Both the position numbers and the translations under genes were made by a program. This document shows positions 1 through 7,197 of a stretch of DNA of 33,079 nucleotides, piece after piece. The notes below the pieces were generated by a model that worked only from the letters and a program-made list of their open reading frames with translations, had not been told where the DNA came from and did not search any database. Each line of letters starts with the position of its first letter. Position 1 is the first letter of the stretch. The DNA is taken from contig CAZPME010000024.1 in the NCBI GenBank assembly GCA_964587885.1, forward strand, positions 1-33,079, in the 5' to 3' direction. The DNA comes from UBA60 sp964587885. GTDB taxonomy: Archaea > Thermoplasmatota > Poseidoniia > Poseidoniales > Poseidoniaceae.

Positions 1-112
1 CTTGTCCTTGACCTTGTCCTTGACCTTGTCCTTGACCTTGTCCTTGACCTTGTCCCTGACCTTGTCCCTGACCTTGTCCTTGACCTTGTCCCTGTCCTTG
101 GCCTTGGCCTTG
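1..112. repeat. 12-bp tandem repeat encoding (Gly-Gln)n
   Basis: About nine head-to-tail copies of cttgtccttgac, or variants with c for t at one position, run from the window edge to about 112. Within the minus-strand gene they read Gly-Gln-Gly-Gln in frame. The two halves of the unit differ by a few bases, so the underlying period is 6 bp. Copy number can probably change by slippage without breaking the frame. The repeat continues beyond the left edge. Confidence 0.9.
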
Positions 113-643
113 TCCAGGTTGCTGTCCTTCGCCTTGGCCTTGGTCATCGGATTCGCCGCCACCTTCGGTGTCGCCGTTACCAGTTCCTGCCTGAGACTCT
201 TGGAAATCAGGGTCGTATGCGTCAGGGATACCGTCGCCGTCTGAGTCGCTGTATTCACCGTCATTAGGATCGGTTGGGTATTGGTCGACATTGTCGTCCT
301 TACCGTCACCGTCTGTGTCGGCGCTGTGTGGGTTAGTACCCATTGCGTACTCTTGGGCGTTGGTCAAGCCGTCGCCGTCTGGGTCTGCCTGGCCGTCGCC
401 GCCGTTAAGCGGGTTCAATCCTTGGGCAACTTCCCATCCGTCTGGTAGGCCGTCTCCGTCGCTATCTGCATTGTTCATGTTCGTGCCTTGTTGCTGTTCT
501 TCCGCATTAGTTAGTCCGTCTCCGTCCCAATCTGCGCCGCCATCGGACGGGTCAAGTGGGTCAGAGCCGTCGCCACTTACCGCTGCTAGAGCGGAGGTTG
601 CGAGAAGCACTGCAATAAGCAAACTCATCATTCTATTCTTCAT
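1..643 (-). CDS. Secreted DxDxDG (thrombospondin type 3-like) Ca2+-binding protein, C-terminus outside window
   Basis: The frame opens with an ATG at 643 preceded by a GGAGAGAT ribosome site and has no stop before the left edge, so the C-terminus is missing. Residues 1-21 form a Sec signal peptide (MKNRMM, a hydrophobic stretch, then ALA at the likely cleavage site). About residues 38-150 carry five acidic loops of the type DWDGDGLTNAEE, DSDGDGLPDGWE, DPDGDGLTNAQE, DTDGDGKDDN and DSDGDGIPDAYD, the calcium-binding pattern of thrombospondin type 3 / dockerin-like repeats. A Gly/Glu/Ser linker follows and then a Gly-Gln repeat that continues to the window edge. Inferred role: an exported, Ca2+-stabilised surface or secreted protein; the effector domain, if any, lies outside. 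The Gly-Asp codons are GC-rich (GGC, GAC), unlike the neighbours. Confidence 0.85.
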   Translation of the reverse strand, partial: MKNRMMSLLIAVLLATSALAAVSGDGSDPLDPSDGGADWDGDGLTNAEEQQQGTNMNNADSDGDGLPDGWEVAQGLNPLNGGDGQADPDGDGLTNAQEYAMGTNPHSADTDGDGKDDNVDQYPTDPNDGEYSDSDGDGIPDAYDPDFQESQAGTGNGDTEGGGESDDQGQGEGQQPGQGQGQGQGQGQGQGQGQGQGQGQGQGQGQGQGQGQGQ

Positions 644-677
644 ATTTGATCTCTCCATTTATTTTTTGTTTTTGATC

Positions 678-696
678 AGAGAACCCGCTGTTCTCT
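678..696. repeat. Hairpin repeat copy 1 (7-bp stem, 5-nt loop)
   Basis: agagaac-ccgct-gttctct is a perfect 7-bp inverted repeat, 35 bases upstream of the start codon of the secreted protein gene. It could act as a leader stem-loop or a dimeric-regulator operator. It matches copy 2 at 922-940 except for one stem pair (A-T here, G-C there) and one loop base. Confidence 0.75.
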
Positions 697-921
697 CTTT
701 CCATCGAAGTGGCGAGAAGCACTCGCAAAACCGCATGGGATGGCGCGGGTCGAAAACACACCCGACGCATGCGCGTCAAGGGGGTATTGATTAGAGGTTA
801 AAACAGCACTCACGCAAACGTCATTGACGTCCTGCAAATTCTTCGCAGTATAGCGTTTTTTGGTATTATTAAGTTGTGTTTCTAATTCATCCTCTTGCAT
901 TAATTTTCACGTGTTATTCGT

Positions 922-940
922 AGGGAACCCGCCGTTCCCT
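922..940. repeat. Hairpin repeat copy 2 (7-bp stem, 5-nt loop)
   Basis: agggaac-ccgcc-gttccct is the second copy of the 678-696 hairpin. The stem changed on both sides so that pairing is kept. Flanking gta and ctac can lengthen the stem with a two-base bulge. It lies about 140 bases downstream of the stop of the minus-strand 72-aa gene. No U-run follows on either strand, so a simple terminator is not obvious. Confidence 0.75.
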
Positions 941-1077
941 CTACAATTCGCTGGTTACTTACCGCTTATGAAGGCTGCGCGCGATAGCATCATAGCTTTT
1001 CAACAACTGATTAGGCGCATCGTAACTAATTATTGGATGCCCTCGCATAAACCCTCGTAGGACAACAATACTGCGTA

Positions 1078-1296
1078 TCAGTTGCCACCGACGAGTGCAT
1101 TAGGCATCAAGATAGTGCCGACATTGGCCCAATCTGAATTCGCCAAAAATTCACCATCAACCAAGCGGTTGTCGGCGAAAACCCACGTATTGGGTTGGGA
1201 ATTGAGACGCTCAATGGTCTCAGACTTGGTCAATTGCAGGGTCGAGTGACCCGTGTTGTCGGCTATCATTACTGTGGTGCGGATTTCTTTACTCAT
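1078..1296 (-). CDS. Ubiquitin-like (beta-grasp) small protein ending in Gly-Gly-Asn
   Basis: A 72-residue protein with an ATG start at 1296 and a good ribosome site (GGAGAATAAA then ATG). By eye it follows the ubiquitin order: beta hairpin at residues 5-23 (IRTTVMIA, turn DNTG, HSTLQLT), a helix at 24-33 (KSETIERLNS), then WVFADNRLVDGEFLANSDW at 38-56 and TILMPNALVGG at 61-71. This parallels ubiquitin's LIFAGKQLEDGRTLSDYNI and TLHLVLRLRGG, including the LVDG/LEDG turn and terminal diglycine. One residue (Asn72) follows Gly-Gly, so processing would be needed to expose it, as for ubiquitin precursors. No E1, E2 or JAMM protease gene is in the window. Alternatives are a non-conjugated beta-grasp protein or sulphur carrier. 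The gene call is firm; the fold and role are inferred. Confidence 0.75.
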   Translation of the reverse strand: MSKEIRTTVMIADNTGHSTLQLTKSETIERLNSQPNTWVFADNRLVDGEFLANSDWANVGTILMPNALVGGN

Positions 1297-1306
1297 TTTA
1301 TTCTCC

Positions 1307-1324
1307 TGCCCCAGCCTTGGGGCA
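1307..1324 (-). promoter_or_regulatory. Stem-loop at the 5' end of the ubiquitin-like gene's leader
   Basis: tgcccca-gcct-tggggca is a perfect 7-bp, 4-nt-loop inverted repeat. In the minus-strand transcript the stem is followed directly by the GGAG ribosome site of the 72-aa gene. With the TATA-like element at about 1345-1353, transcription would begin near 1321-1324, which would put this hairpin at the very 5' end of the mRNA. It may control translation or stability, or be a protein-binding palindrome between divergent genes. Confidence 0.5.
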
Positions 1325-1344
1325 ATGTGACAGATTGTTCACCC

Positions 1345-1353
1345 CATATAAAC
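1345..1353. promoter_or_regulatory. Putative TATA box, possibly serving both divergent genes
   Basis: catataaac on the plus strand reads gtttatatg on the minus strand, so it resembles an archaeal TATA box either way. Its centre is about 28 bases before the TTG at 1378 of the acetyltransferase gene (a leaderless start) and about 27 bases before the stem-loop that leads the 72-aa gene. Bidirectional use is inferred from spacing only. Confidence 0.45.
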
Positions 1354-1377
1354 CGCGAACTGTAAATTAAGGTTGAT

Positions 1378-2004
1378 TTGGATAAACGAGTAAGGATTGC
1401 TAGGTATAATAATTTTCAAATCCAACTAGCCCACAGCAGCATTAGTTGGGAAGCAATGAGTCGTACAATAGTTGCATTGAATGGGATGGATTTGCCCGCC
1501 GATTATTTTCACTGCCGTTATGAGACCTTGCGTAAACCACTTGGGTTTGCAGTTGGGAGCGAGCACATTGCGGATGATAATGTGGCTATTCATGCATGGG
1601 TAGAGGCGTCTAACGAAGTGGTCGCGGTTGGGCGTGCCCACTTAATTTCAGCAGGGGATGATGGAAGCTCGGCCGACCACAGCGGCCCTAATGCAGGGCA
1701 ATGTCCAGCCTTTACACCATTATTAGGGATGGAATCTTTTCCCCCACCGGAGCAATTGCGGCCAGCGTTTCAAATTCGCCAAATGGGAACATTGGACGAA
1801 CAACGGAGAAAGGGGATGGCAAAGGATGTTCTCTCCAATTTGGAAGAGGCGGCGATATCTCAATGGGGTTGTGTTAGTGGTTGGTTGCAAGCAAGAATTG
1901 CGGCAATTCCATTCTATCAACAGATGGGGTGGCAATGCTTTGGGCCGCAATATGAAGTCACTGGAATTGGACCTCACGTGTCAATGTACAAATTGTGGCG
2001 GTAA
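1378..2004 (+). CDS. GNAT-family N-acetyltransferase
   Basis: A 208-aa protein with the Gcn5-related acetyltransferase fold. Motif A, which binds the acetyl-CoA pyrophosphate, is visible at residues 135-152 (QMGTLDEQRRKGMAKDVL) with the R-x-x-G-x-A core at 143-148. The C-terminal AAIPFYQQMGWQCFGPQY is the usual GNAT segment before the last strand, and the preceding VVAVGRAHLI is a typical central strand. The substrate is unknown. The TTG at 1378 fits a leaderless transcript from the TATA-like element; internal ATGs at 1456 and 1486 are alternatives, and the clear family similarity begins only near LRKPLGFAVG (residues 51-60). The gene diverges from the ubiquitin-like gene and its 3' end overlaps the next, convergent gene by 24 bases. 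Confidence 0.85.
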   Translation: MDKRVRIARYNNFQIQLAHSSISWEAMSRTIVALNGMDLPADYFHCRYETLRKPLGFAVGSEHIADDNVAIHAWVEASNEVVAVGRAHLISAGDDGSSADHSGPNAGQCPAFTPLLGMESFPPPEQLRPAFQIRQMGTLDEQRRKGMAKDVLSNLEEAAISQWGCVSGWLQARIAAIPFYQQMGWQCFGPQYEVTGIGPHVSMYKLWR

Positions 2005-2757
2005 CGGCCTAGACCGAGTAACGATGATGCCGATGATTGAAATTGGGATCAACATACACCCAATAATTGGTAAGAAGTCTATGATGTCAATCAAAATACC
2101 CTCATTGTATGCCTCAACTTGGATATTCCATACTTCACCTCGGTCACTCGCAATGTAAAGAATATCGGGCGATTCTAAGCGATACCAAGTATGCACAGAT
2201 ACGTCCGTCCCTGCCTCTGTGAACTCTCCATAAAAACGCTCGCAATGCATCTTGTTCCATGTTTCCCCATCCACATAACTGGATTCTTCTTGCCAACTTT
2301 CGGCAGACCAACAATCAGAATTTTCAAGCCTCACGTCTATCCATTCAACCCCATCTTGGGGTACATCGGTATATTTGGATACAGTTACAGAGTAACCATC
2401 AATTTCAGTTGGAGATTCAATTGTTTCACCATGATTGTTGTAATAATAATCTCCTTCATATGCGATTTCCATTAAGAGTGGAATTATTGTCATAAATGAA
2501 ATAATAGTTGTAATTAGTACGAGTTTCCAGCGCCCGTTTGGGGTTTGTAATAAGCGTATTAGCATTTGTTTAAATGTTAATTTTGGCTCTAGTTCACCAT
2601 ATACTCCATATGCCGAAGATGATGAATACATAGGGTTCACAACCCCAGTTAATTGAGGAATTGCTTGCCCTTGGGTAGCGAATGTCCCAACTACCACACT
2701 AGGTGGCGCCACCTTCTCCGGCACATCTTCCATACCCTTGATTGGCTGGTTGAGCAT
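1981..2757 (-). CDS. Two-pass membrane protein with extracytoplasmic domain, unknown family
   Basis: A 258-aa protein I do not recognise. Residues 1-75 are hydrophilic and contain Pro, Gly and a Ser/Tyr cluster. Transmembrane segments are at about 78-98 (LVLITTIISFMTIIPLLMEIA) and 222-246 (DIIDFLPIIGCMLIPISI...). Between them lies a region rich in Tyr, Trp, Asp and Glu with two Cys (in SDCWS and MHCERF) that may form a disulphide outside the cell. The architecture suggests both termini in the cytoplasm. There is no clear ribosome site before the ATG at 2757, so the transcript may be leaderless; ATG at codon 9 is an alternative. The 3' end overlaps the convergent GNAT gene by 24 bases. Confidence 0.75.
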   Translation of the reverse strand: MLNQPIKGMEDVPEKVAPPSVVVGTFATQGQAIPQLTGVVNPMYSSSSAYGVYGELEPKLTFKQMLIRLLQTPNGRWKLVLITTIISFMTIIPLLMEIAYEGDYYYNNHGETIESPTEIDGYSVTVSKYTDVPQDGVEWIDVRLENSDCWSAESWQEESSYVDGETWNKMHCERFYGEFTEAGTDVSVHTWYRLESPDILYIASDRGEVWNIQVEAYNEGILIDIIDFLPIIGCMLIPISIIGIIVTRSRPLPPQFVH

Positions 2758-2851
2758 TTGATTGTTACCGCGACATTGTACAATAATGCCAAGATTGGGA
2801 CAAGACCATTGCTAGTACAACGCCTAATATGTACATCTAATAATACAAAAG

Positions 2852-2922
2852 AGCACAGGCCGAGATTTGAACTCGGGTATCAGGATCTGCAGTCCCGCAC
2901 ATAGCCGCTCTGTCACCCGTGC
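2852..2922 (-). tRNA. tRNA-Cys (GCA)
   Basis: The minus strand folds as a tRNA. The acceptor stem is GCACGGG with CCTGTGC (one G-U pair), followed by discriminator U73, an identity element of cysteine tRNA. The anticodon stem is CGGGA/TCCTG around the loop CTGCAGA with anticodon GCA. The T arm is CCGAG-TTCAAAT-CTCGG. The D stem has three pairs. CCA is not encoded, and a short T-run follows the 3' end. No intron is seen in the anticodon loop. Confidence 0.95.
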
Positions 2923-2943
2923 TTATTGTGGCCGAGATGCAAG

Positions 2944-2955
2944 TCATATTTCAAC
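2944..2955 (-). promoter_or_regulatory. TATA box for tRNA-Cys
   Basis: On the minus strand gttgaaatatga is centred about 27 bases upstream of the first base of the mature tRNA, the normal archaeal TATA spacing. Confidence 0.6.
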
Positions 2956-3137
2956 GCGACTAAATCAACTTCGGATTTAACCATTCAGACTATCCCTGTG
3001 TTGGCTTCTTTTTGCGGGCAATAGTGACCAATGATTACCTGTGAGTGGGGTGATTAATACAGATATGTAAGCCACCAAATTGAAAGGCCGCACGTTAAAG
3101 GAGATGTTATCCCTAGAGGGGGACATCGGGTGCTTAG

Positions 3138-4283
3138 ATGCCAGACATGAATCACCACTTGGACAGCGTCGGGAAAGGTTTTGCCGATTTCCTCGTACCT
3201 CCACCCGAAGGAGTAATCCGGTTCACTGTTGGCCAGCCTGATTTCACCACTCCTATTGGAATTCGTGAAGTCGCTATTCAATCACTACGCGATGGCGAGA
3301 CCTCTTACACTAGAACTGGGGGGAGCGAAGAGTTATGTCAAACCGTTTCAAAATTTCTTTCACAGCGTTATTCCATCGAGGTAGGGTGGGAGGACGTGGT
3401 CGTCACCCCAGGTTGTAAACAAGCAATCCTCTATGCTTTGATGGGATTGGGTAACCCTGGAGATGAGGTTATTTTGTTAGCACCGGCTTGGCCGACATAT
3501 GACGCGCAAATACGCCTTGTTGGGATGACTCCGGTGCACGTCCCAACCAAACAACCCTCATTCCATCCCGACTTTGAAGCCCTTGAAGCAGCTGTTAGTG
3601 AGAAGAGTAAATTCATCTTCATTAACTCGCCAAATAATCCAACAGGGGCGGTATACACTCCTGAAGAGACGCAAGCATTGGTCGACTTTGCAGTACGCCA
3701 TGACTTGTGGATTATCGACGACATGATCTATGCAACCATGGTTTGGTCAGACCATCCTTACACCTCGCCCGCTACCATCGAGGGGGGCTGGGAGCGGACT
3801 GTTACCATTGGCGGCTGGTCAAAATCATGGGCGATGACCGGATGGCGTCTTGGATTTTGTGCCGGTAGTCCGGAAGTTGCCCGTGCCTTACACTTGTGCC
3901 AGACAAGTGCCGCTACTCATGTACCAACATTTTCAATGAAAGCCGCGGCGTTCGCCCTTTTTGATGATGAGGAACGGCAGCCAATGCATGATGCATTTGC
4001 TGAACGGCGTGAAATTATTTTTGCAGAATTATCGAATATCCCCCAACTATTAGTCAACAAACCAGAAGGTGCCTTCTACATCATTATTGATATTAGAAAT
4101 ACAGGAATGGATGACAAAACATTTGCTCGCCGTGCCCTTGAAGAAGCCAAAGTTCAACTGGTTCCTGCTAGTCTTATGCAGGGTGGAGATGGGTATTGCC
4201 GCATTTCCTATGCAACTTCAGTTCCAAATATTCGCGAAGGTTGCAAGCGCTTACGAACATGGTTAGCAGAAATTTGCGCTTGA
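3138..4283 (+). CDS. PLP-dependent class I aminotransferase (aspartate aminotransferase-like)
   Basis: A 381-aa fold-type I aminotransferase of normal length, cytoplasmic. The PLP-binding lysine is K229 in the block GGWSKSWAMTGWRLGF. SPNNPTG (164-170) supplies the conserved Asn167, DDMIY (194-198) the Asp/Tyr pair that contacts PLP, and CRISYA (354-359) the arginine that binds the substrate carboxylate. VGQPDFTTP near the N-terminus and SYTRTGGSEELC are typical of the aspartate/aromatic subgroup. Amino-donor specificity cannot be read from the sequence. The ATG at 3138 follows a short GGTG ribosome-like site; an ATG three codons later is possible. It is followed 2 bases later by the convergent propeller gene and seems to be transcribed alone. 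Confidence 0.93.
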   Translation: MPDMNHHLDSVGKGFADFLVPPPEGVIRFTVGQPDFTTPIGIREVAIQSLRDGETSYTRTGGSEELCQTVSKFLSQRYSIEVGWEDVVVTPGCKQAILYALMGLGNPGDEVILLAPAWPTYDAQIRLVGMTPVHVPTKQPSFHPDFEALEAAVSEKSKFIFINSPNNPTGAVYTPEETQALVDFAVRHDLWIIDDMIYATMVWSDHPYTSPATIEGGWERTVTIGGWSKSWAMTGWRLGFCAGSPEVARALHLCQTSAATHVPTFSMKAAAFALFDDEERQPMHDAFAERREIIFAELSNIPQLLVNKPEGAFYIIIDIRNTGMDDKTFARRALEEAKVQLVPASLMQGGDGYCRISYATSVPNIREGCKRLRTWLAEICA

Positions 4284-4285
4284 TA

Positions 4286-5380
4286 TCATTCGGCACTGAT
4301 GCGCCACAATGAGCCGCCTTCACCATAATTTGCAAAATATAAATCTCCAGTAGTTGGATGAAATCTTAACGGTAATGGAGTACCGATATCCTTGGCAATT
4401 ACTGTAGTTTCTCCATGCCACTCCCCTGCAGGGTCTTGGCTAAAATCAACCTTGATTATTTCATGTCCTTGAGGAATTAGAGTATTCCAAGAGCCGTATA
4501 CTGAAACGTAAACTGTATGCTCTTCACACGGGAGATTCGAAATGGTAGGGCAATGATCAATACCATTGATGCTGCTGTGCGGGGTCCATGTTGCAATCGG
4601 CCCTAGTGTACCTTGTGGGACTGGGTGATCGGGGTCATCATCGGGCCACCCATAAGCAGAACCAACACTCAAGAGATTTATTTCTTCAGGGGGATGGTCG
4701 CCATCCCAATCGCGGCCATTGTCGGTAAACAAGTATCCCATTCCTTCTACCCACGTACCATCAAAAGAATTGCGCACACCGGTAGCAGCTTGCCCATGCT
4801 CTCCAGTCCAAGCATCAACCCAAAGTAAGGCCGCATTGCGCTCATCGTCTTCTTCACAAATATTGCAAGTACTACCACTATGCCACAAAAGCGTACCATT
4901 GCCCCCATCCATCACAGCATTGGTTTGATGATTTCCTGCAGGAATGCCAGTAATGAGAATCTGCTTTGGCCCTAGAGTCCATGATAATGGATCATTGCCA
5001 GAAATATTCCATGCCGATAATTGGCCGCGTTCTGAAACAAATAAGCGCCACTGGCCACTATTTGGATCTTGCCAGGTTAATACACCATGGGGCGAATTGA
5101 GATCTGAAATTATGGTGTTAGGAATGAAGGAATCTGCACTATTATACAATACTGCGATAATTTCACCGGCTGAACGGTCACAAATCAGCAAGGCTGATTC
5201 AGTCGCCCAATGGAGGCAAGTTGGCGCTCCCAAATCGGTCATTACTTCTTCAAGGATTAGACCATCTACCATTAGATGGGGGTCATGAACATCAGCATAT
5301 GGCCATAATTCACGAGCACCTAGTAAACAGATAACAATCAATACAACCGGCCCAATTTCATAATTGTATGATCGGGGCAC
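4286..5380 (-). CDS. Membrane-anchored PQQ-dependent sugar (glucose/sorbosone) dehydrogenase-like beta-propeller
   Basis: About 364 aa. Residues near the N-terminus (IGPVVLIVICLLGA) form a signal anchor, so the protein is probably exposed outside the membrane. The rest has blocks of the soluble glucose/sorbosone dehydrogenase six-bladed propeller: LNSPHGVLTW, GNHQTNAVMDGGNGTLLWHSGS in part, RNSFDGTW, TDNGRDWDGDHPPEEIN, YGWPDDD and LPLRFHPTTGDLYFANYG. In the family the conserved His, Asp and Arg positions bind PQQ and sugar; whether cofactor is bound here is unknown. GTG at 5380 is preferred because GAGG lies 7 bases before it; TTG at 5386 is too close to that site. It starts just inside or after the enolase stop, so it is likely translated from the enolase transcript. 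Confidence 0.8.
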   Translation of the reverse strand: MPRSYNYEIGPVVLIVICLLGARELWPYADVHDPHLMVDGLILEEVMTDLGAPTCLHWATESALLICDRSAGEIIAVLYNSADSFIPNTIISDLNSPHGVLTWQDPNSGQWRLFVSERGQLSAWNISGNDPLSWTLGPKQILITGIPAGNHQTNAVMDGGNGTLLWHSGSTCNICEEDDERNAALLWVDAWTGEHGQAATGVRNSFDGTWVEGMGYLFTDNGRDWDGDHPPEEINLLSVGSAYGWPDDDPDHPVPQGTLGPIATWTPHSSINGIDHCPTISNLPCEEHTVYVSVYGSWNTLIPQGHEIIKVDFSQDPAGEWHGETTVIAKDIGTPLPLRFHPTTGDLYFANYGEGGSLWRISAE

Positions 5381-5389
5381 AATCAAACC

Positions 5390-6637
5390 TCAAAATGGTG
5401 ATGAAAATTCATCGCAATCTTCGGCAATTCTCAATAATTGATTGTATTTTGCGACTCGGTCACTTCGCGCCGGCGCGCCGGTTTTAATTTGGCCTGCACG
5501 GGTGCCTACTGCAAGGTCGGCTATCGTAGTGTCTTCGGTCTCACCTGAACGATGACTGATGACTGAATTAAAACCGGCATCAGCAGCAATTGCCATTGTC
5601 TCTAATGTCTCAGTAACTGTGCCCACTTGATTTAGTTTGACCAAAATCGCATTGGCCGCCCCAACCTCGATGCCAGTAGACAAGCGCTCGGCTTGAGTTA
5701 CGAATAAGTCATCACCAACCGACTGGACCCGGTGCCCCTCTCGCTTGGTAAAATCAGACCATGATTTCCAATCATCTTCAGCAAAACCATCTTCAATTGA
5801 AATAATAGGAAAATCGTCAAGCCATGTAGAATAGATATCGCCAAGTTCCTCACCAGATAAGGCGCGACCATCCATGTGATATTTGTCGTCACGAAAAAAT
5901 TCAGTACTAGCGACATCTAGAGCAATGCCGATTTCTTCCGTACTATAACCAGCATTCTCAATTGCTTTGACCATGTATCGTAAGCCCTCTTCATTATTAG
6001 GCAAATTTGGCGCAAATCCTCCCTCATCGCCCAATCCACCTAGTAGGCCATCACGTTTCAATTCCTCTTTGAGAGCATGATAACACTCTACTCCAGCGCG
6101 TAGTGATTCACCAAATGTATCGAAGCCATGAGGCATTACCATGTATTCTTGCACATCGACATTGCTGGCGGCATGAGCACCCCCATTGAGAATATTCAAC
6201 ATCGGAACAGGTAAACTTCCACCTGCAACTCCGCCAATATATCGCCACAATGGGAGTTCGTGGGTATTAGCCCCGGCGTGTAAACACGATAGGCTGGCAC
6301 CAAGCATTGAATTCGCGCCAAGGGTTGATTTGTTAGGAGTACCATCCAGTTCAATGATCACTTCGTCGATTTCGCTTTGTACATCGACAGGCATCCCGAC
6401 GATAGCTTCTTGGATATCTTCTACAACATGAGCAACGGCTTTTGCAACACCTTTACCCATCCACATTGAGCCGCCATCACGCATCTCAAGGGCTTCGTGC
6501 TGACCGGTACTTGCACCGCTTGGAACGGCTGCCCTTCCGGCTAATCGGCCTTCGACATAACAATCAACTTCAACGGTTGGATTGCCTCTGCTATCAATGA
6601 TTTGTCGGGCATCAAGCCCTGTGATGAGTTTGCTCAT
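5390..6637 (-). CDS. eno: Enolase (phosphopyruvate hydratase)
   Basis: A 415-aa enolase, normal length, cytoplasmic, interconverting 2-phosphoglycerate and phosphoenolpyruvate. Signature pieces: DSRGNPTVEVD (15-25), VPSGASTGQHEALE (38-51), GDEGGFAPN with the acid E205, Mg2+ ligands D241, E282 (SIEDGFAEDDW) and D309 (VGDDLFVTQ), the catalytic base K334 in ILVKLNQVGT, and SHRSGETEDT (361-370). The ATG at 6637 is preceded by a weak GGGGAAATAG. Its 5' end lies 36 bases from the stop of the Lrp regulator gene in the same direction, and the sugar dehydrogenase-like gene follows, suggesting an lrp-eno-dehydrogenase transcription unit. Confidence 0.97.
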   Translation of the reverse strand: MSKLITGLDARQIIDSRGNPTVEVDCYVEGRLAGRAAVPSGASTGQHEALEMRDGGSMWMGKGVAKAVAHVVEDIQEAIVGMPVDVQSEIDEVIIELDGTPNKSTLGANSMLGASLSCLHAGANTHELPLWRYIGGVAGGSLPVPMLNILNGGAHAASNVDVQEYMVMPHGFDTFGESLRAGVECYHALKEELKRDGLLGGLGDEGGFAPNLPNNEEGLRYMVKAIENAGYSTEEIGIALDVASTEFFRDDKYHMDGRALSGEELGDIYSTWLDDFPIISIEDGFAEDDWKSWSDFTKREGHRVQSVGDDLFVTQAERLSTGIEVGAANAILVKLNQVGTVTETLETMAIAADAGFNSVISHRSGETEDTTIADLAVGTRAGQIKTGAPARSDRVAKYNQLLRIAEDCDEFSSPF

Positions 6638-6673
6638 CTATTTCCCCAATTATAGCCAAGCATAGGTGGCCTT

Positions 6674-7096
6674 TCAATACTGTTCTAAGACCAATTCGGT
6701 GGTGGTACTGGCAATCTCGGCCGGTGCAGCCATCCAAATTCTATCGAGAAGTTCCCTCAAAGACATCGTATCATCGACGTGAACAAGTGCGATTAAATCA
6801 GTCTCACCACTTACTTCATACAACAATTCAATTCCTGACCAACCGCCAATTTCACCCGCCAATGAACCAATCTCTGCACCAGGACTTACCTTTATTCGAA
6901 CCAAGGCAGTTAATCCAACTCCCCCTTCACGGACAGTATAGCCACGAATAGTGCCATCTTCCTCCATCTTTTTGATGTGTGTTCGGATAGTTCGCTCACT
7001 GGCTCCAACATTTTTTGCTAAGTCAACATAAGACATTCTAGCGTTCTTTCGAAGTTGGGCGAGAATTGCTCGGTCAATCTCACTAATGTTGCGCAT
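6674..7096 (-). CDS. Lrp/AsnC-family transcriptional regulator
   Basis: About 140 aa from the ATG at 7096. The N-terminal winged helix reads EIDRAILAQLRKNARMSYVDLAKNVGASERTIRTHIKKMEEDGTIRGYTV, shown here in overview; the recognition helix is around SERTIRTHIKK. The C-terminal RAM domain (LTALVRIKVSPGAEI to the end, with LYEVSGETDLIALVHVDD) binds small effectors, often amino acids, in this family. An upstream TTG at 7114 would add six residues. An imperfect palindrome, GGGCGAAGCGCC, lies directly before the ATG and could be an autoregulatory site or leader hairpin. The gene heads the direction of eno, so it might control that unit; this is inferred from position. Confidence 0.92.
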   Translation of the reverse strand: MRNISEIDRAILAQLRKNARMSYVDLAKNVGASERTIRTHIKKMEEDGTIRGYTVREGGVGLTALVRIKVSPGAEIGSLAGEIGGWSGIELLYEVSGETDLIALVHVDDTMSLRELLDRIWMAAPAEIASTTTELVLEQY

Positions 7097-7172
7097 ATTT
7101 GGCGCTTCGCCCAATTGTATATGAATGCTTTGAAACAGTCAGTTTACCATTTTTAATACTTAAAAACGGGGG

Positions 7173-7197
7173 TTTTTTGTTGTTTTTTGTTGTTTTT
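7173..7197. repeat. T-rich 10-bp direct repeat in the lrp upstream region
   Basis: ttttttgttg occurs twice in a row and is followed by a third partial copy, flanked by cggggg and cgggg. It lies between the lrp start and the divergent 7327 gene. A TATA-like minus-strand sequence (tttttaagtattaaaa, about 7152-7167) sits between the repeat and lrp. The repeat may be a regulator-binding or bendable tract. Confidence 0.6.

Larger units (their letters stand above)
644..1077. other. Gene-free stretch with two related hairpins
   Basis: This 434-base stretch lies between the secreted protein gene and the 72-aa ubiquitin-like gene, both on the minus strand. I found no convincing gene: the minus-strand frame 676-900 lacks a ribosome site and has no family features, and plus-strand frames are equally unsupported. 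It contains two covarying short hairpins at 678-696 and 922-940. The bases next to 643 should hold the promoter and leader of the secreted protein gene (A/T-rich around 658-673). Confidence 0.7.

Noticed and set aside
1..112. CRISPR-like array
   Set aside because: The 12-bp units are contiguous with no spacers and are coding in frame.
2..794. Plus-strand open frames with Leu/Ser-rich (SLTL) and Ser/Pro-rich sequence
   Set aside because: They are the complement of the minus-strand signal peptide, DxDxDG and Gly-Gln protein, whose frame has a start, ribosome site and domain structure.
676..900. Small minus-strand open frame of 74 aa
   Set aside because: No ribosome site, no recognisable features, and its end runs through the 678-696 hairpin; likely chance.
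2852..2922. Acceptor stem starting one base earlier, with discriminator C
   Set aside because: That register also pairs seven bases, but the shifted register gives a better T-arm fit and the U73 discriminator expected for tRNA-Cys.
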